A DNA stretch of 64,000 bases from Gymnogyps californianus (GCF_018139145.2 NC_059471.1:68458020-68522019), one strand, 5' to 3'; positions 10,204 through 24,107 are shown, numbered from the stretch's first letter. Numbers and translations are program-made. Notes: a model not told the origin generated them from the sequence alone.

Positions 10204-13200
10204 AGTCAGCTGATTCTACCCTGGGTGTCTATGATACCTGAATAATTTTTTTTTTAATCTTCTTTTCTACTCAACAAAAAGTATCAGACAACTTGGATTC
10301 ACTTCAGTAGTCCAATGCTATCTGAGATGACCAGACTGTCCCACCTGACCTGCCACTCCAGTGGGAAACAGATCTCCATGTGCATATCTTAGATACACTT
10401 GCTTACCTTAGATGATAAAGGATGCCTGTATCATTGACTGAACAAAGTCCTCCTGGAGTGTATTTCTTCTTGTCCTAAGGTTGAGGTCTAAAACAAACTA
10501 GATAAATTACACTTCAACAGTGCCTAGTTTCTCTGACTTCGCTATGAGGGGATTTTTCATCTACTCCAGTCATCTAACAGCTGAGATGAAACCCATTTAG
10601 AGTGCCAGACAATAGTTAAGTAGCTGCTGCTCTTAAAGATTAAAACAATGTGTTTTGGGGGTTTTTTTAGTTATGATGTTCTCCAGGTCAGGGTTTGCAA
10701 TGTGTAATGAAAAATGCATTATGAAAAATGCAAAATGCAAAATCAATGACACCAAAAAATGATATAAAAATATACAATTCCAAATAGCTCTATATCATAA
10801 CATTAAAAATTAACATTTAGAATTTTGAAATCTGTACACTTTCCAAAATAAAAATGTCAAGACATTTTCTTTTTTAATTTCTCCACAGTAACTTTCGCAA
10901 AATTATTATCAAGAAATATTTTGAAAATGCATTGTTGACAGCTCCACATTTTGAAGGAAGTAAGAGTAAAATAATACAATGCAAAAGAACTACCAATATG
11001 GCATTCTCGTTAGCTCCCCAGTATCATGCTGCATAGCTCTGTCTACAAGCTACAGAGTAATTGAGACTCAGCCACCATGACTGGTAGGTGGATGGTTATT
11101 GTTGGTTTCACCAGTTCTCATTTTTATTTTAATGAACATGAGCAGTAGTTTTGATATGTCATGATATATCTCCTGCTTATGGGTACATCAGGGAAATATA
11201 AAATTAGAATAACTGTCGGTAGGAAATTTGGAGGAGGGAATCATGATGGGGAAATACAAAATTCAGAATAGTAAAGAAGAAAGTACCAGTGAAATTTTCA
11301 AAGGTGTTTAATTATTGGCCTAACAATGTTTACATGGGAATAAGTAGTAAATATCCTACTTGTTTGAAGAGCAAGAGTGTTACATGCTTTGGAAAAAAAC
11401 CTAACCTGTTGGGGAGAGATGGAAAGAGAATGAAAGGCCTAAGACTGAGGTCATTTGACTTCAGAAGTTGAGGGAAGGGGGGGTTTTTTGAAGGCTGTTC
11501 CAAGACTTTCCTACACAGGAAACACATAGGTAGAAGAAGATGGAAATTTCTTCTCAGCACTGAAATTTCCCTTTGAATTATGGTGGCTTAGATCTGAAGA
11601 CTCACTTCAGCTCAGAACCAATAGTAAAATTAAGGTGCAGTGTTTTGAAATGCCTTGCAATGCAGTAAATGAGCACTTATTGTGTAACCAATGGGCCGCA
11701 GAAGATGTGTGTTCCCACAGATACATTGCTCCAGGTTGTTCAGTTAGTGGGCTAGAAAATTCATTGAAGAGGACACTGCAAAGCATTCAGGCTTGAACTC
11801 CACCCCTCTCCCTGGCTCCATTTCCCTCCCTCATCCCCAGCAATGCATCTCTGCAGGGGACTGGCATTCTTCTTGGATTTCCTTCAAGGTTGTTATGACA
11901 GGAGCTGCATATGTATCAGTGCAACTGGGCTTTTTGTTTCATTTTAAGAAGGTCCAAAGATGGCTGTTGACTAGAGAACAAGCTTTACATTTTGTTCTTT
12001 TCTTTCTCTGCAAAGAAAGCTTATGCACTCTTACCTCTTGCTGAGGCACGTTTGTATTCTCAAATTGGCTGCGCTGAGGTTTTTCATGCTCCAGTAATGA
12101 CATCAGGCTTCTCACTCCTTAACCACTTTCCAGTGAGACTACTAATAGAGCCCTCCGTATTTATCAGTTATTTGTCTTGATTTCTCCCCACTTACTCTAG
12201 ACAACAATTATTTGTACTGGAACAAATTGTGACTTTGGAATGTATTTTAACACAGTAGACAAAATAAGGACTGGAGACTTCTAGTTTTGAGGTCAATGGT
12301 AAAACTCACCAAGCAGAAGCAGAATGAGATCCTGAAGCCCAAACATAATAGGACAAGAGCTAGCTAAAGAGAGCAGTGCCCATTAATTACTGAGTCTCCA
12401 TTCCCTCTCTCACCTCAATAGTATTAAAAGACTAGTACAGGCATCTAAATTAAAAATAAACAGTTTATAGTTCAAAAGGCATTCATTTAACCTTGATACG
12501 GAAGACTCTTTCTAGGGATACAGGCTGGGATACATAAATACAGGCTGATAATTTGGTGAATGCACAATATAAATTAGAACCATCTTTCTGCATTAAGCAA
12601 ACACAGACAATGTTCCCAGGACATCATTTCCTCATCTGCAGCACCAGTGACGACATCCCTGTCACCTTTAGGATGCTGCTTAGCCAGCCCTGAGCTTGGC
12701 GCCCAACCCTGTCCCTCCAACCAGATGGCAGGGAACGTGACTGCCGCACCTCAGTGGGTGATAGAGCTTCTTGTTTCTGTGTCGTCCCTGTCTTTTGTAT
12801 GGTGAGTGGGGATGGAGATGGGAAAAATACTTCATGAGTAAGAATCCTTGTCCAAATGATGTGTAAACATCCTCATCAAAACACCACTTAGTTTTATGCC
12901 AGTTGGAGGCAGTTGACAGTGGTAGCAAATCAGTTCAACCACTAACTAAGAAGGAGAAATAACATTTAAAAATAGAACTGTCAGGTGAGGGCAGAAATAT
13001 TTCCTTCTTATGCAGGCTGTGAGATTCAAGCATTCCACATAAATACATTTAACTCAGTAAGAATTCATACCCTTCTGCATGCTCCCTTAGTTTCTCACTG
13101 TTAGTAATTGAGACAATTGCTACTCTCCACTCCTCTCATTTATCAATGAGAGACTGAGACAATGCCCATGTTAAGTACTATTTTAGAAAATTCACAAGAA

Positions 13201-16200
13201 GCTGTGACTGAGCTGGGAACTGAGCCATGTCTTAAGCTGTGTATTAGTGCCTAGTCCTTTGAACTAAAAGCCTACACAGATTTTTTTAGGCTGCTCTCCT
13301 ACAGTTAAGCACTCATTTCTCATCTGCGTTATAGGACTGTACTCTACAGTTTACCGTTCTGGAGATACCTTGGGAAAGTCTATCATAGCATATTAACCCA
13401 GTAAATATGGCATTCCATTGCCTGGAACAGGGTGCAGGCTTCCTGTTAACTAACTACATGGGCCCCATGACTTCTCAGGCTTTGTCTGGACTTTGCTTGG
13501 CCTCCCTGGAAATTTATTTTAGCTAGTAACAGCCATTATTTAAATAACCTACTTTGTTTTGGCTTTTGCTTAGAGTGGTACGGCTCTCTGGCATAACATT
13601 TAATGTTATATTTATATTTATAATACCATCTACTAACAGTAAAACCAGATAGTTCATTCACGAAGAATGGTATTTGATCCTAGAAAGAAATACAGCTTGG
13701 AGGACTACAGGCATGGGATGATAGCAGAAGCCTTGAAAACATAGGCAAAGGATGTGGCCCCAGGGTTATCAGTAGCTCACCAGTGGTCAATTACTAGTCA
13801 TCAGAAGAGTGCAACCTTGAGAGCTGGGTAAAATGGTTTTAGAAGTAACTTCTATCTGACATCTGTAAATTGTGCTATAGGTAGTAAATTCAGATGCAAC
13901 ATGGTCTTGCAGATCAACGAAAAAAGAGAAGGAGTTAAAGGTTGTTGGCAAACATACAAAAATGACCCCAAATGGATCCAAGGTGGAGGAGGAAGAAATG
14001 ATCAATGTTACACTCCAACTGGAGAAGGACTTGCTTGCACACCCCCAGAAGCCAGCGACCTCAAGGCCCTTGGGGGCAGTGGGAGCGTGACTACCAGAGA
14101 GGGGTAGATATTAGAAAGTTTGTGTATATATCATTTAATGCTATGTAATTTGAAATATTAGTGTTAGTATCAATATAACTGGACTGATAATACTTTGACT
14201 AGACTGTTAAGACTAATTGGAATAACAATAAATTCTTGGCTTTGCCTACATGATGTGTTCATTTTGCCCATAAAAAGATTCTGAGCATAACAAATTAGTG
14301 AGTATTCAAGCAAGCTATTCTGTAACTTGGATGCAACAAGCTGCTGACACCATGTATCCCAGAAGCTCTTGAGCACCTTTCATACATTTAAGGATCGCAG
14401 CCTTCTGCTACCCTTCTGCTGGTTTCACCATGGCAGGATGTTGCAATTTGTTCGACATAAAGTTGGCAAGAGAGAAATTGAAAGTCTCAGAACTGTAAGC
14501 AAGAAGAAGAAGCAAGAGACTGGATGAGTGACTACCTTATCTCAGTTGCCACAGTCCTTAGATGAACATCTTTTGCAGGGTAGTGCAAATGCAGCAGGGG
14601 TATGGATGATTGGGGAAGGCCTACCGCATCGTGCTGATCTTGAACGCACAGTATCAGCAACCCCATCCTGAGCCATGCTGTGCTCCAGCTATATGTTGCT
14701 GTGCAGCAAGCTGTGAGGCTTTGGAGTAGTGCCACTGCAATGAGCTAGCATTGACTGTGGAGCAGCAACATGTTCATTTCTGGGTCTTTACCTGGTCCAG
14801 TATTGGGTGAATAAGCTTCTCAAGAGGCTGGCCAGGTTTGATTCTTTCTAGCAGGTGCCCAGTGGTTTATCTTTGGTGAGTCCACTGTGTGTCTCATTGC
14901 TATGAGTTGCACAACACCATGTGCCGTGTCTGGCTGAGTGTGTTCCACAACACTCTGGACATCATTTAGGAAGAGCATCCTGCTCAGGTCTGTTAGGATG
15001 TTTTTAGGAGAAATAGCCTGACCCTGCTGTCAGGGAGAAGGAAGGGGACTGGAAGGCCACAACTGTTATAATTGTGAAGGGCCAAAGCCTTGCTAAAAGT
15101 AGTGGGAAATTTATTTCAGAAATCTGGAGTCTTCCTGTTACTACAAAATATCACCCTATTCTTGTACACAAGATTGGTGTGGAGGGTGTGAGGATACTCT
15201 AAGCTCAATGGCAGCATTTATTCCCTATGCAGTAACAGATGGTGTCTGATCCATGGATCCCTGCCAGGCGTTCATCAGCTACGCATTTGGGTAGCTCAAG
15301 TCACTTTCTGTGAGATCAGTTTGTTGGCAGAGTGAAGAGCAACATCATCACGATGGCCTGCTGCACATTTCACAAGCTGCTAGTGACTGATGTGGCTGAA
15401 GGTAGGCCAGGTGCTCCACTGGCCCCCACCTAGCCTTAGGCAGACTTGAGGGATTGCTTAAGCAACAACAGCCTCTGGGGACATGTGAAATGCATCTGCA
15501 TGTAAGTGCAATGCAATACACATTCCACAAACACCATGGTGTCTGTGTCTTGTCCACAGACTCTCCATCTAAAGCTCTTTTCTTAATTCATTTCCCCTTC
15601 CCCTGTCCTCTCTGCAGAGAACAGACTCCTCTCTTGATCATCCTGAGGCCAACAGCAAAATGCTCAAGCTAACCAGTTTACAATAGAGGTCCCTAATCTC
15701 TTCCTCTGGCTGAAGTAACTTCTTTTGTAAGAAACAGTATCGCAGTGATGAGGCCGCACAGGTAACTCTTATTGCATGTTAAGAACCATCTACTTCTCTC
15801 CCTTCCAAACAGTAAACACACCAAAGGGTTGTGGAGGAAGAGACACATGTGACACTTGCCACCCAGGGCTCTCTGGAATGAGACCTGTCTTGGGAGATCT
15901 CCTCAGACAGACATAATTCCTGAATGGGTGAATCTTGCAGTTCGCTTCAGTTGCAAAGGCAAAGAGGGACAACAGTATTCTCATCAAGGAACTGGACTAA
16001 TACTGGAGGATAATCTACTTAATTGTGGTCCAGTGCAAGCATAGTCATAATATGAAATATGAGAAAGCCACTATTTTTTCAAAAAGAAGTAAATTGGCAG
16101 AAGGGTACATCAGTCAGCCAGGCCACAGGTAACAGCTGGGTTAAACAAGATATTTGTCCCACTGGAGGAATAAAAAAGCTCAGAAAAAGGTTTGGTTTGG

Positions 16201-16376
16201 TTTGGCTTTTCTTTTTAAATAGAAGCCCACCCCTTTTTCACAGGAGACTTCTGAGATTATTTCTTTATTTTGGTCAAGCTTTGAATAAAGATAATTCTTG
16301 TTAGGATTAGCTTGGTCTTTATGTCCACAGGGATAACTGATTGCCAGACAGGCTATCCTTGATTATCCAACTCATA
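10204..16376. other. Non-coding DNA; 3' part may be a minus-strand 3' UTR and downstream flank
   Basis: No complete gene is seen. A low-complexity patch near 10707-10742 repeats ATGAAAAATGCA-like units. A short GTTTG tandem lies near 16190-16207. If the candidate terminal exon at 16377 is real, the bases from 16376 down to about 16245 would be its 3' UTR, with the poly(A) signal at 16264-16269. Open frames elsewhere are 83 codons or less. Confidence 0.65.
16264..16269 (-). promoter_or_regulatory. Candidate poly(A) signal for minus-strand terminal exon
   Basis: TTTATT on the plus strand reads AATAAA on the minus strand, about 108 bases downstream of the stop codon of the candidate exon at 16377-16485. 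It is the first canonical signal met in that direction. The motif is frequent by chance in AT-rich DNA. Confidence 0.4.
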
Positions 16377-16485
16377 TTAGTCATAGTCACAGTCATAGTC
16401 AGCTGGGGCCACTGCAGCATCATCTAGAATCCGCTCAGAACATTCACTCAGAATAGCAACACTTCTGCGCACCTGCGCTGGCTTT
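16377..16485 (-). CDS. Candidate terminal coding exon of an unidentified gene
   Basis: Read on the minus strand, a strong acceptor (pyrimidine-rich CTTTGCTTCCCTTGCAG) is followed by one base completing a split codon and 35 open codons, then TAA. The peptide begins KPAQVRRSVAILSEC and ends in an acidic tail, APADYDCDYD. The middle (VRRSVAILSECSERILDDA) could form an amphipathic helix. The exon carries several CpGs in an otherwise CpG-poor area, and an AATAAA signal follows about 108 bases after the stop. I do not recognise the protein. I could not find the preceding exon, which would lie at higher coordinates, possibly outside the window. The Asp/Tyr tail is encoded by a near-repeat of AGTCAT/AGTCAC, so part of it could be simple sequence. 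A chance open frame beside a chance acceptor remains possible. Confidence 0.42.
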
Positions 16486-19400
16486 CTGCAAGGGAAGCAA
16501 AGACAGAGCCTCTGTATTTATGAGCAAAGACCTGTACTGGAACTAGCAGTGTCACAAAAGGCCTCTGTGCCCTAGACAGATGCGTACATGGGGCCAAGTA
16601 CTACTCAAAACTGGAGGGAGAAACACATTCCTGAGTATGATATCTGATGCATTTATTCACCAAACAATCACTGGAAGAGCTGAGGCAGTGTTATTTTAGA
16701 TGTGGTTTTCAAGAGTCATAAGAATGTCATAGAAGGTCATGCAGGATAGTCGTGGATTAAGTGACAATAGCTTTTCTAAAGAGAGCAAACTTTGGTAAAC
16801 TAGGAATACTGTTTAGGAAATTCAAATAACCTGAGAAATCAGGGACTTGAATGCTGAAGTGACTTAGGATTTATTCAGATCAAAGTTACTAAAAACTGAC
16901 AGGAATGTGCATGACAAGCAAGCTGCAGGCTTCCTTGCATTAGTAATCTCCCTCTCCTTCCCAAGAGAAGTATTAGGAAGAAGCAGAGAGCTTGGAAGGA
17001 GTGAAAAAAGCTAGATCAGCTCAGGCTATGACTATACTACTTGCCTGGGAGCACTTCCAAGTTCCTTGGTCTGGGTGTATGCTTCTAATATATCCCAAAT
17101 CCCGTCCCTTCTTCTTCCTCCAAACACACTCTGATTACTATGATGAGGCAAGCTTTAAGAAATATTTGATCTGAATCACTGGAGGATCAGGATCCCTGAA
17201 CAAATTGCAGGTAAGTCTGTACATGGCCAAAGAAAGCCAGAATCAGGTAGTATATTGATGCAGCAAGAATTTGCCATGGTGGAGACAAGTTAGGTTTAGT
17301 TTATAATATTAAAACAAGAAACAGAATATTATTCAGCTATCAGATAGGGAGAACAAGAAGAGAAATGGGACAATAATGCAATACGGATACATGGAAAATA
17401 GTTAGGCCTGTTCTTGGTTTACCCTTGATAACATATGCCACAGTGGTGAGCAGGGATGCAAAGCCAATGACCTTTGGAGACAGAGCAGTGAGAATGAGGA
17501 CAGGAAAATGGAAGTCATCACAAGCAAACTGAAGTGATGCTCAGACTATGTTGACAACATTAGTGCAAAGATTTTTGAACTGATAGACCAGCTTGGCCAA
17601 TAAGTAGTCTAACCATGCTTTCAGGACAATGAGCTCATCTTCTGGTAGAGGGAAGCAGGGGCATTGGGAAGAGGTGCAGTGAAAGCACTGCTTCTTTTAA
17701 ACCCCAGCTGACTGCCAGCACTGGCTTAAAATGCCCTTATGTTGCACTTCCAAGTCAAGGGTGGGGGGAGGTTGATCTCCGTTGGCTCAGAGGTGCTTAT
17801 CGCAAGGGCAGACACCGAAGTCAGCAGAGACCATGATAGTAGATAATCTCTATTGCTGAAACTGGAAAGAAAGAAAAAGTACTACAAACTGAAGCACAAT
17901 GCCTGAACATTTGACATAGAAAGACTCAGGAACAGATGGATATGAATTGACTGTAAATAGGCAGAGGCTGGAGGCTAAAAGATTTTTAGACATCAAGGCA
18001 GAGCAGTTCCAAAGCAACCTTCCAAAATGATGTCGGGAAAAGAAAAAAAAACCAACTATCTAATTTGCAGATGAGGCTTGGCTGGATTATGAATGAGTCC
18101 ATAAGGAAATAAGTAGGGAGAGAAAGAAAGGCAATGCAGAATTTGCTGGAAGTTTTTTCTTCTTTATGTGCAGTTTCTTGTAGTCTCAGCTTGGATGATA
18201 TTCCTGCAAAAGAAACAGTTCAGTGTACAATTAATCCTACTTTGACCTGGGCTGTTCTGCACAGCAGGAATAAGCCACGAATAGTTCCAGCTCGGGACTG
18301 GGAAGCACTCAAGGATGATACAAGAGTCAACTGACAGCCCAAGGACGTTTCCACAGATTTCCATTCCTTTTGTCTGTATACTTTTCAGATTATTAGATTT
18401 GGAAAAGTACTTGCTTCCTTTCTTATGAGATGTGAAAACTGATATGCTTTGAAAAAAAAGCCTCTGTGGGGGTTGTTATGCTAAAGTCACAAGTGCTACA
18501 AATTACATTGGCCTCACTGTGGCAAGTTGATTGTCTGATGTTACTTGCATTGATCTTCACAAGTTTGCTTCCTAGGCAGAGCCAGGCAAAGAGACAGAAG
18601 GTAGGAGGAGATTCAGGCTCCTCTCACAGCCCCCAACCCTCTCTGGCTTTCTGGACATGGTCCATGGGCACGGAGACCTGAAGAAAGCCTAGGAAAAGAG
18701 CAGGAGAGTAGGAATCTAAAGTTTGGTGGTGGTCGTGGAGAGTGGAGTTGAAGTAGCCTACTTCCATAAACATTTGATAAGTACACTTGTGTATTTAAAA
18801 TAATTCCTTTTAGCTACTGCTGTAGCTTATGCTGGAGGGGCTAATGGATTTGCTAAAGAGATGTCAGTAGCAATAAAGATCTGAACGGTATTGTCATAAG
18901 TGATAGCTGTTCATAGGCTGATCCTTTATTTCACAAGACAGCATCTCTATTGACAATGTTCCTTCACGGATGTGACCTTGGTTGCTTCCCAGTGTATTAT
19001 GCATGAGGTAGATATCCCAAAGTCCCCTTTGCAGACAGGCTAGAGAATTTTACTTTCACACTAGAGCCTTGTAATGAACTCTCAGCTCACATCATCGCCA
19101 AGATATTAATATTGGAATTTACTTTCTATTATTACAGGAGGCACTCTCACCTATATGATAAGTAGCATAAGTCCATTTATTTCAGTCATCTCCCACATAT
19201 TCTAAACTGAATCAAAGTGGTGTAGGGGCTGTGAGCATCCCCTTTTGTAGTCAAAGACACAGGTTTCCATTTTAGCCAGTCAAAAAAAAGCCCTTGTTCT
19301 CATTTTTACTCTGCTGATGAGTATGAAACAAAGTATAACACATGTTGGAAGTTAACCTGTGAAATGAGGATTATATTTTTGGGGGTAAAGTCATAGCATA

Positions 19401-20654
19401 ATTAATTACATTGACATTCTCAATATATTGCACCTCTGTGGCACAGACAGTAATGTCTCTCACTCCTGCACTAATCTCTTGCAGCACCATGCCAACAGAC
19501 AATGAACTTGAGGCTATTGCTTACTCTGAGCTGCAATAGCTTTTGAAAACAATCGGATGACATCTCTGGGAATCCTTCCTGCTGGTGTTTGATACATAGC
19601 ATATGTATATATTCTCAAGCAATAGGCTGAGAGCCCCTGACATCCTCCCAAGAGGTTAGCACAGGTATGAGTCTTCAAGCAGTGATGTTTCCTGCTAATT
19701 GTAATCCATTCTACTAATTTTCTAGAGTCCTAAGACATTTATTGGAGTCATGTTTTATAAGAATTTAGCCCATCCTACAGAATACATAACCATATCCTCG
19801 CTATAATTTTGTGTAAGAAACCTGAAAGAAACCCTACAATATTAATTGAGTTTCATAGATTTTAAAGCAATTTCTATATAACTCTTTAAGGTTTTATCTT
19901 AAGAAAGTGCTTCTAGACATAAAGAAAAGACTCTGAATTTCAAGAGGCTTTCCATGATAGAAAATGCCACCATTTCCATATGGCTATTCCACAGATTCCT
20001 TTAATTCTTTAGTGTAAATTTAGTTAATTATTAGGTCTACTAAGATCAGTTTCTGAGAGATGGATCAAGCCTCATATAGATTGCTGCTACTCAATATCTA
20101 GATAAGGCTTATACAGGAAAGAAAAATAATCTCCCAGCCACCAATCCTACTTTATTCCTTAGAATGATTATGGTCAGTATGCGGGATTGAACTCTTCACA
20201 ACCTATTGAATTTTACTATCACACCACCACACTTGAGCTTTACTTACATTATTATAGAGACATCTGTGTGTGCTTTTGCTATATATCATTATGCAAAGCA
20301 GTGACAGGCAAACAGTAATTACCACATCTGCATCTTTGAAGGCTCTTTTGGCTTCTGTCCATTAGTATTTCATTAACTACACTAGACCAGGGTAGTTCAA
20401 CACTTGCAGTGAAAGCTTCAGGAAAGCATGGGGTGACCAGCTACTCTGTGCTTTAAATCAGAAATCAGAAAGTTGTCCAAGAACAGCAGGAAGGAGTTCT
20501 CAACAGCCAGAAATGTTGTCTTTCTGGTGGTATTTGACCCTCACCCCTGCTCATGTGAAATCCCAGCAAAAAAGTAATACGTCTGCAAGAAAAAAGCTGT
20601 TATTTTTGGGACTCTGACTAAATTCAGGCTTTATCATGATAAAGATGGCAAGGA
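16486..20654. other. Non-coding DNA; possible intron of the candidate minus-strand gene
   Basis: No further exon was convincingly found. A consensus-quality plus-strand donor, GCAG|GTAAGT, lies near 17207, but every frame leading into it is closed within about 40 bases, so a coding exon there is unlikely. A CpG-bearing open stretch on the minus strand near 17715-17850 has no usable donor. Confidence 0.6.
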
Positions 20655-20740
20655 GAGGATATGTCTTTTATTAGACAATTTGATATAGTTAGAAAAAGGA
20701 CAGAGGAGCTTTCAGGTACACCAACACTTTTCAGGTTTGA
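20655..20740 (+). repeat. Dispersed repeat copy A, family unidentified
   Basis: This stretch aligns with 40045-40140 in the same orientation: both contain a block like CTTTTATTAGA, then a TATAGTTAGAAAAA-like block, then CAGA(G)GAGCTTT, then TTCAGGTT. The match is patchy with small indels, which suggests an old interspersed repeat. The type (SINE, LTR or DNA element) cannot be told from these two fragments. Confidence 0.55.
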
Positions 20741-23700
20741 AAGATAAATCCAAATGCCTATGCCCTCCTGATGCTTCAGTGGCATAAAGTATTCTCTGTG
20801 TAACAGCAGATAGACCTGGGAAGGACCATGAGAGATTGTACTGTTAATGTCCCTACCCAAAGGAAAGTCCAACTGCATCAGTAAAAAGCTAACTGTTTGG
20901 GTGTAGTGGCTTTAGCTACCCAGACCAACTCCTGCCTCAGGAGTGAGTGAGAAGAGTGGAACGCTTCATTTCATTTTTAAAAAAAAAGTCTTTTAGAGTC
21001 AGTTCTGGATGACAGTAAGTGAAGGAACACATCACCAAAGGGATACCATTGAGGTCTGAGCCAAATATAAATGCAAGCTGAAATGCAGCAGTTTGGTATA
21101 ACCTGCACACCAAAGACTCTCTTTTTAAGGCAAATTTTAAGACAACTTTAATATTCCCACACACCCCCCTTCTGCTAAAAGCAAAATTCTTCAAACCACA
21201 AAGAGTTGATGCACTGACTACTTATGAAGCACGGGTGTATTTTTTATTCCCATTGGCAGGAGGCGCACAGGAGAAGAAATGTTAGCAGTTTTCTGCTAAG
21301 GCGAAGTGTTAGGCTGAACTGATTAAAAATGGATGTTAAGACTGGCACTGTTAAGTCACGTTATCAGGGCTTTATTCGGTGAGAATCTCGAACTCAGCCA
21401 GAGCGAATGGGCAGCGGGCAGTGGGAGGTGGACTGCCAAGGCAGTTCGGTGGAAGACCAGTTCTTGGTGTAGCAAGTGGGGACAGACTGAGTTTTATAAT
21501 GCATAGCAGTAGCTATGAGACCAGAGCCTGTAAACAGATGAGAGCTCACTGCTCATTCTTATTTCATCCCTCTGGATATTTTCTGCAGATGAAATAACAT
21601 TAAGCAGGCCAACACCTGTAAATCATGCCGTATTTCATATGTTGGGGGATTAAGGCAGATCTTCTGATGGTGAGTTTGTCCTGAAGCTCTGCAGAGGTAT
21701 TTTTAACCTACCAGATTCTCTTTTGTAACCCCTATTTTCATTTTCCCACCACCTATCCCCAGCAGTCAGGTTGGAATACCTTAAAGTGGAATAGAAAAAA
21801 AAATTGATTTCCTTGAGATTTTCCATTTACTTTACTGAATCTGAGGCCTAAAATAACTCATAGAAGGTGCCTTGCAAAGATCCTTTTACTAGGAGTATTT
21901 AATCTTGCAATTTGGGCTGAGCCATGCATATACATAAGACATATTTTGAAAAAAGACATTTAAAAAAATCTGAGAGATTCAGTATTCAGTTAGTTCATTC
22001 CTTTTGTAGCAAACAGCTACCAAAATTTCGCATAATCACATTTTTAAACTCATAGTTTATGGAAAGAATGAAAAAAATATTACAGCTTTCTCTAAGGAGA
22101 TTTTACAGTTAAAAGATAACCCTGACAGAGATAACAGATTTGAATTGATTACCTAGATATACCCTTTTTCTCCTCCTTCCCTGCAGCTTTTAGAGAAATC
22201 TGTTGCAGGCAGATTTCAGAGACCCTCAGCCCAGCAAACAAATTACCAAGGCAACCTTGACACTGATGTCTGGAACTCGGTATGGAGAGAGACAATAAGC
22301 ACCTTATATCAGCATCCCAAATCTAAACCCCATTCAGTATTTCATAGTATGCACAGCGAAATTGGCTTTTCAGTCAGTTGCCTGTATTCTTGTATGGTCA
22401 CTGATTTTTTTAAAACTTTTGCTCTGGCTACTCCAGAGATCCTAGCCACTTCTTGAATGCTGTACATCCACAGGCTCTTATTATAAATAAAAATCTTGTC
22501 TGTTAATCTCTCAGAGAGATCTTAATTAAAAGAGCCTCCCCCCCTCAAAATCTTTAGCTGCTAATCTGCCAGTGCTAGCATTGCAAATAACTGTATCTAA
22601 TTGGAAATGTGTCTTTTGAATCAATAGAAATGGATGGTTGAATCGAATGCATTCAACTCACCTGTGTGAGGAAGTAGATGCTTTTAAAAAGCAGTCACTG
22701 GTCCAGCTGAATAGTATTTTGGTTGGTTGTTTCCTCTGTGTGAAAGCTACATATTCTTGATGCAATAATGTTATCTTGGAATAAGTTCATTAAAAAAAAC
22801 ATTTGCCATGTTATTTAAGTGACTGTATCATTGTTTAGCCAGACTGAAAAAAAAAGGCGCAGAATAAAAGAAGTCTTATCAATTCACTTTGTCTGCTTGT
22901 ATTCGATTCTGGATTATGTGTTGCAGTTCCTACATCACTTTTGGGATGTTTAAGTCCTTCTCAGGAGTGCATGGGGCTTTGCGACCACAACACATAGCTC
23001 TTTCACTCGTCTTTTTTATTTCCTTTAAATATGAAATCAAAGAGGAACTTGAAGTAGAAATTTGTGACAGTAGTATTTTATAGGTGCATTTAAATCAAAG
23101 CTTAGAATATACAGGACTTTGCCTGAAACAAGAAATTTTGCTTGGAGAGTACCTGTAAGCCATGGAAGGCGCATGTCCACCTGAAACCAAGAGAAGAGGC
23201 CAATTTGCCTTTCAAAACATGCTCTTTCCTGGATCTCATAGTGGCTTTAATAATGTACTGACATGTTACATGCACCCGTACATTTTAACTAACATTCAAA
23301 AAGCTTACTTCAAGAGAGCTGTACAGTTCAAAGCAATCCATTTCATTTTATCTAGTAAAGCTAAGCTTCAGGAGTATAAAACTCATATGGTGCAAACAGT
23401 GAGGTATGATTTTTCTGTTATTTCTTTAAAAACGCTACAGGCTAACCCTTATAGCTAAGATGCAATTCTTTCTGCACTCACTACTGTTGATAGGGTATAC
23501 ATATTTGGTATTTTCTGCTGTCCTGAAACAAATAAAAGAGAAATCAATGTTTTTCTTGATGTGTGAATTGCACACTTGTATAAAACCCTTTCACATTGTA
23601 GGTCATTTAAGAAAGCAGCAGACACCCACTTAAAATCAGCTGATAATTGCTTTCTGCCTAGTGACTCACCCTGCAAAACAATGTGCCTTATTGTTGAGAC

Positions 23701-24024
23701 TTCAGTTTTTAATTTTTTTCTCAGGTTGCCCTGAGTGTTCAGAGGTGAGCCCAAGAAGTCTGGCTATGTACATCATGTGTTGTTTGATGCCGTCTGTTTT
23801 TAAGGGACCATGGATGACTTTTCAGGTGTCACTCCCATTGCTGTTGATGGCAGGAAACAGCTATTGTCTCCTAGTCATCTCTTCTCACTACCTTTTCCAT
23901 CAGTCCCTCCATTGAGTAGTAATCCAGCTATGTTCAGGAACAGGAAAGTTGACAGCTTGCCAGCACAGGTGTTGAGGCATGGATTGGCATGTGAGGGCTT
24001 GAATATTTCCGTCTCAGGATGCAA
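20741..24024. other. Non-coding DNA, nothing recognised
   Basis: AT-rich sequence. Around 22480-22660 there are several TAATT/ATTAA motifs and little repeat signature, which might mark a constrained non-coding element, but that needs cross-species comparison. No exon or RNA gene was recognised. Confidence 0.65.
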
Positions 24025-24107
24025 GTATATGTATATATATCTGCATGCACATGTGTATGCATATATACTTGTGTGCACGCACGCGTGTGTATGTGCATAT
24101 GTGTGTT
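24025..24107. repeat. Alternating purine-pyrimidine tract (TG/TA/CG)
   Basis: The tract mixes TATATA, TGCATGCACATGTGTATGCA and GTGTGCACGCACGCGTGTGT runs with almost strict purine-pyrimidine alternation. Such tracts are microsatellite-like, and the CG/TG part is of the kind that can adopt Z-DNA. Confidence 0.75.

Noticed and set aside
17160..17213. Coding exon ending at the consensus-quality donor near 17207
   Set aside because: All frames leading to the donor contain stops within about 40 bases and no acceptor lies in that gap. A non-coding exon cannot be excluded.
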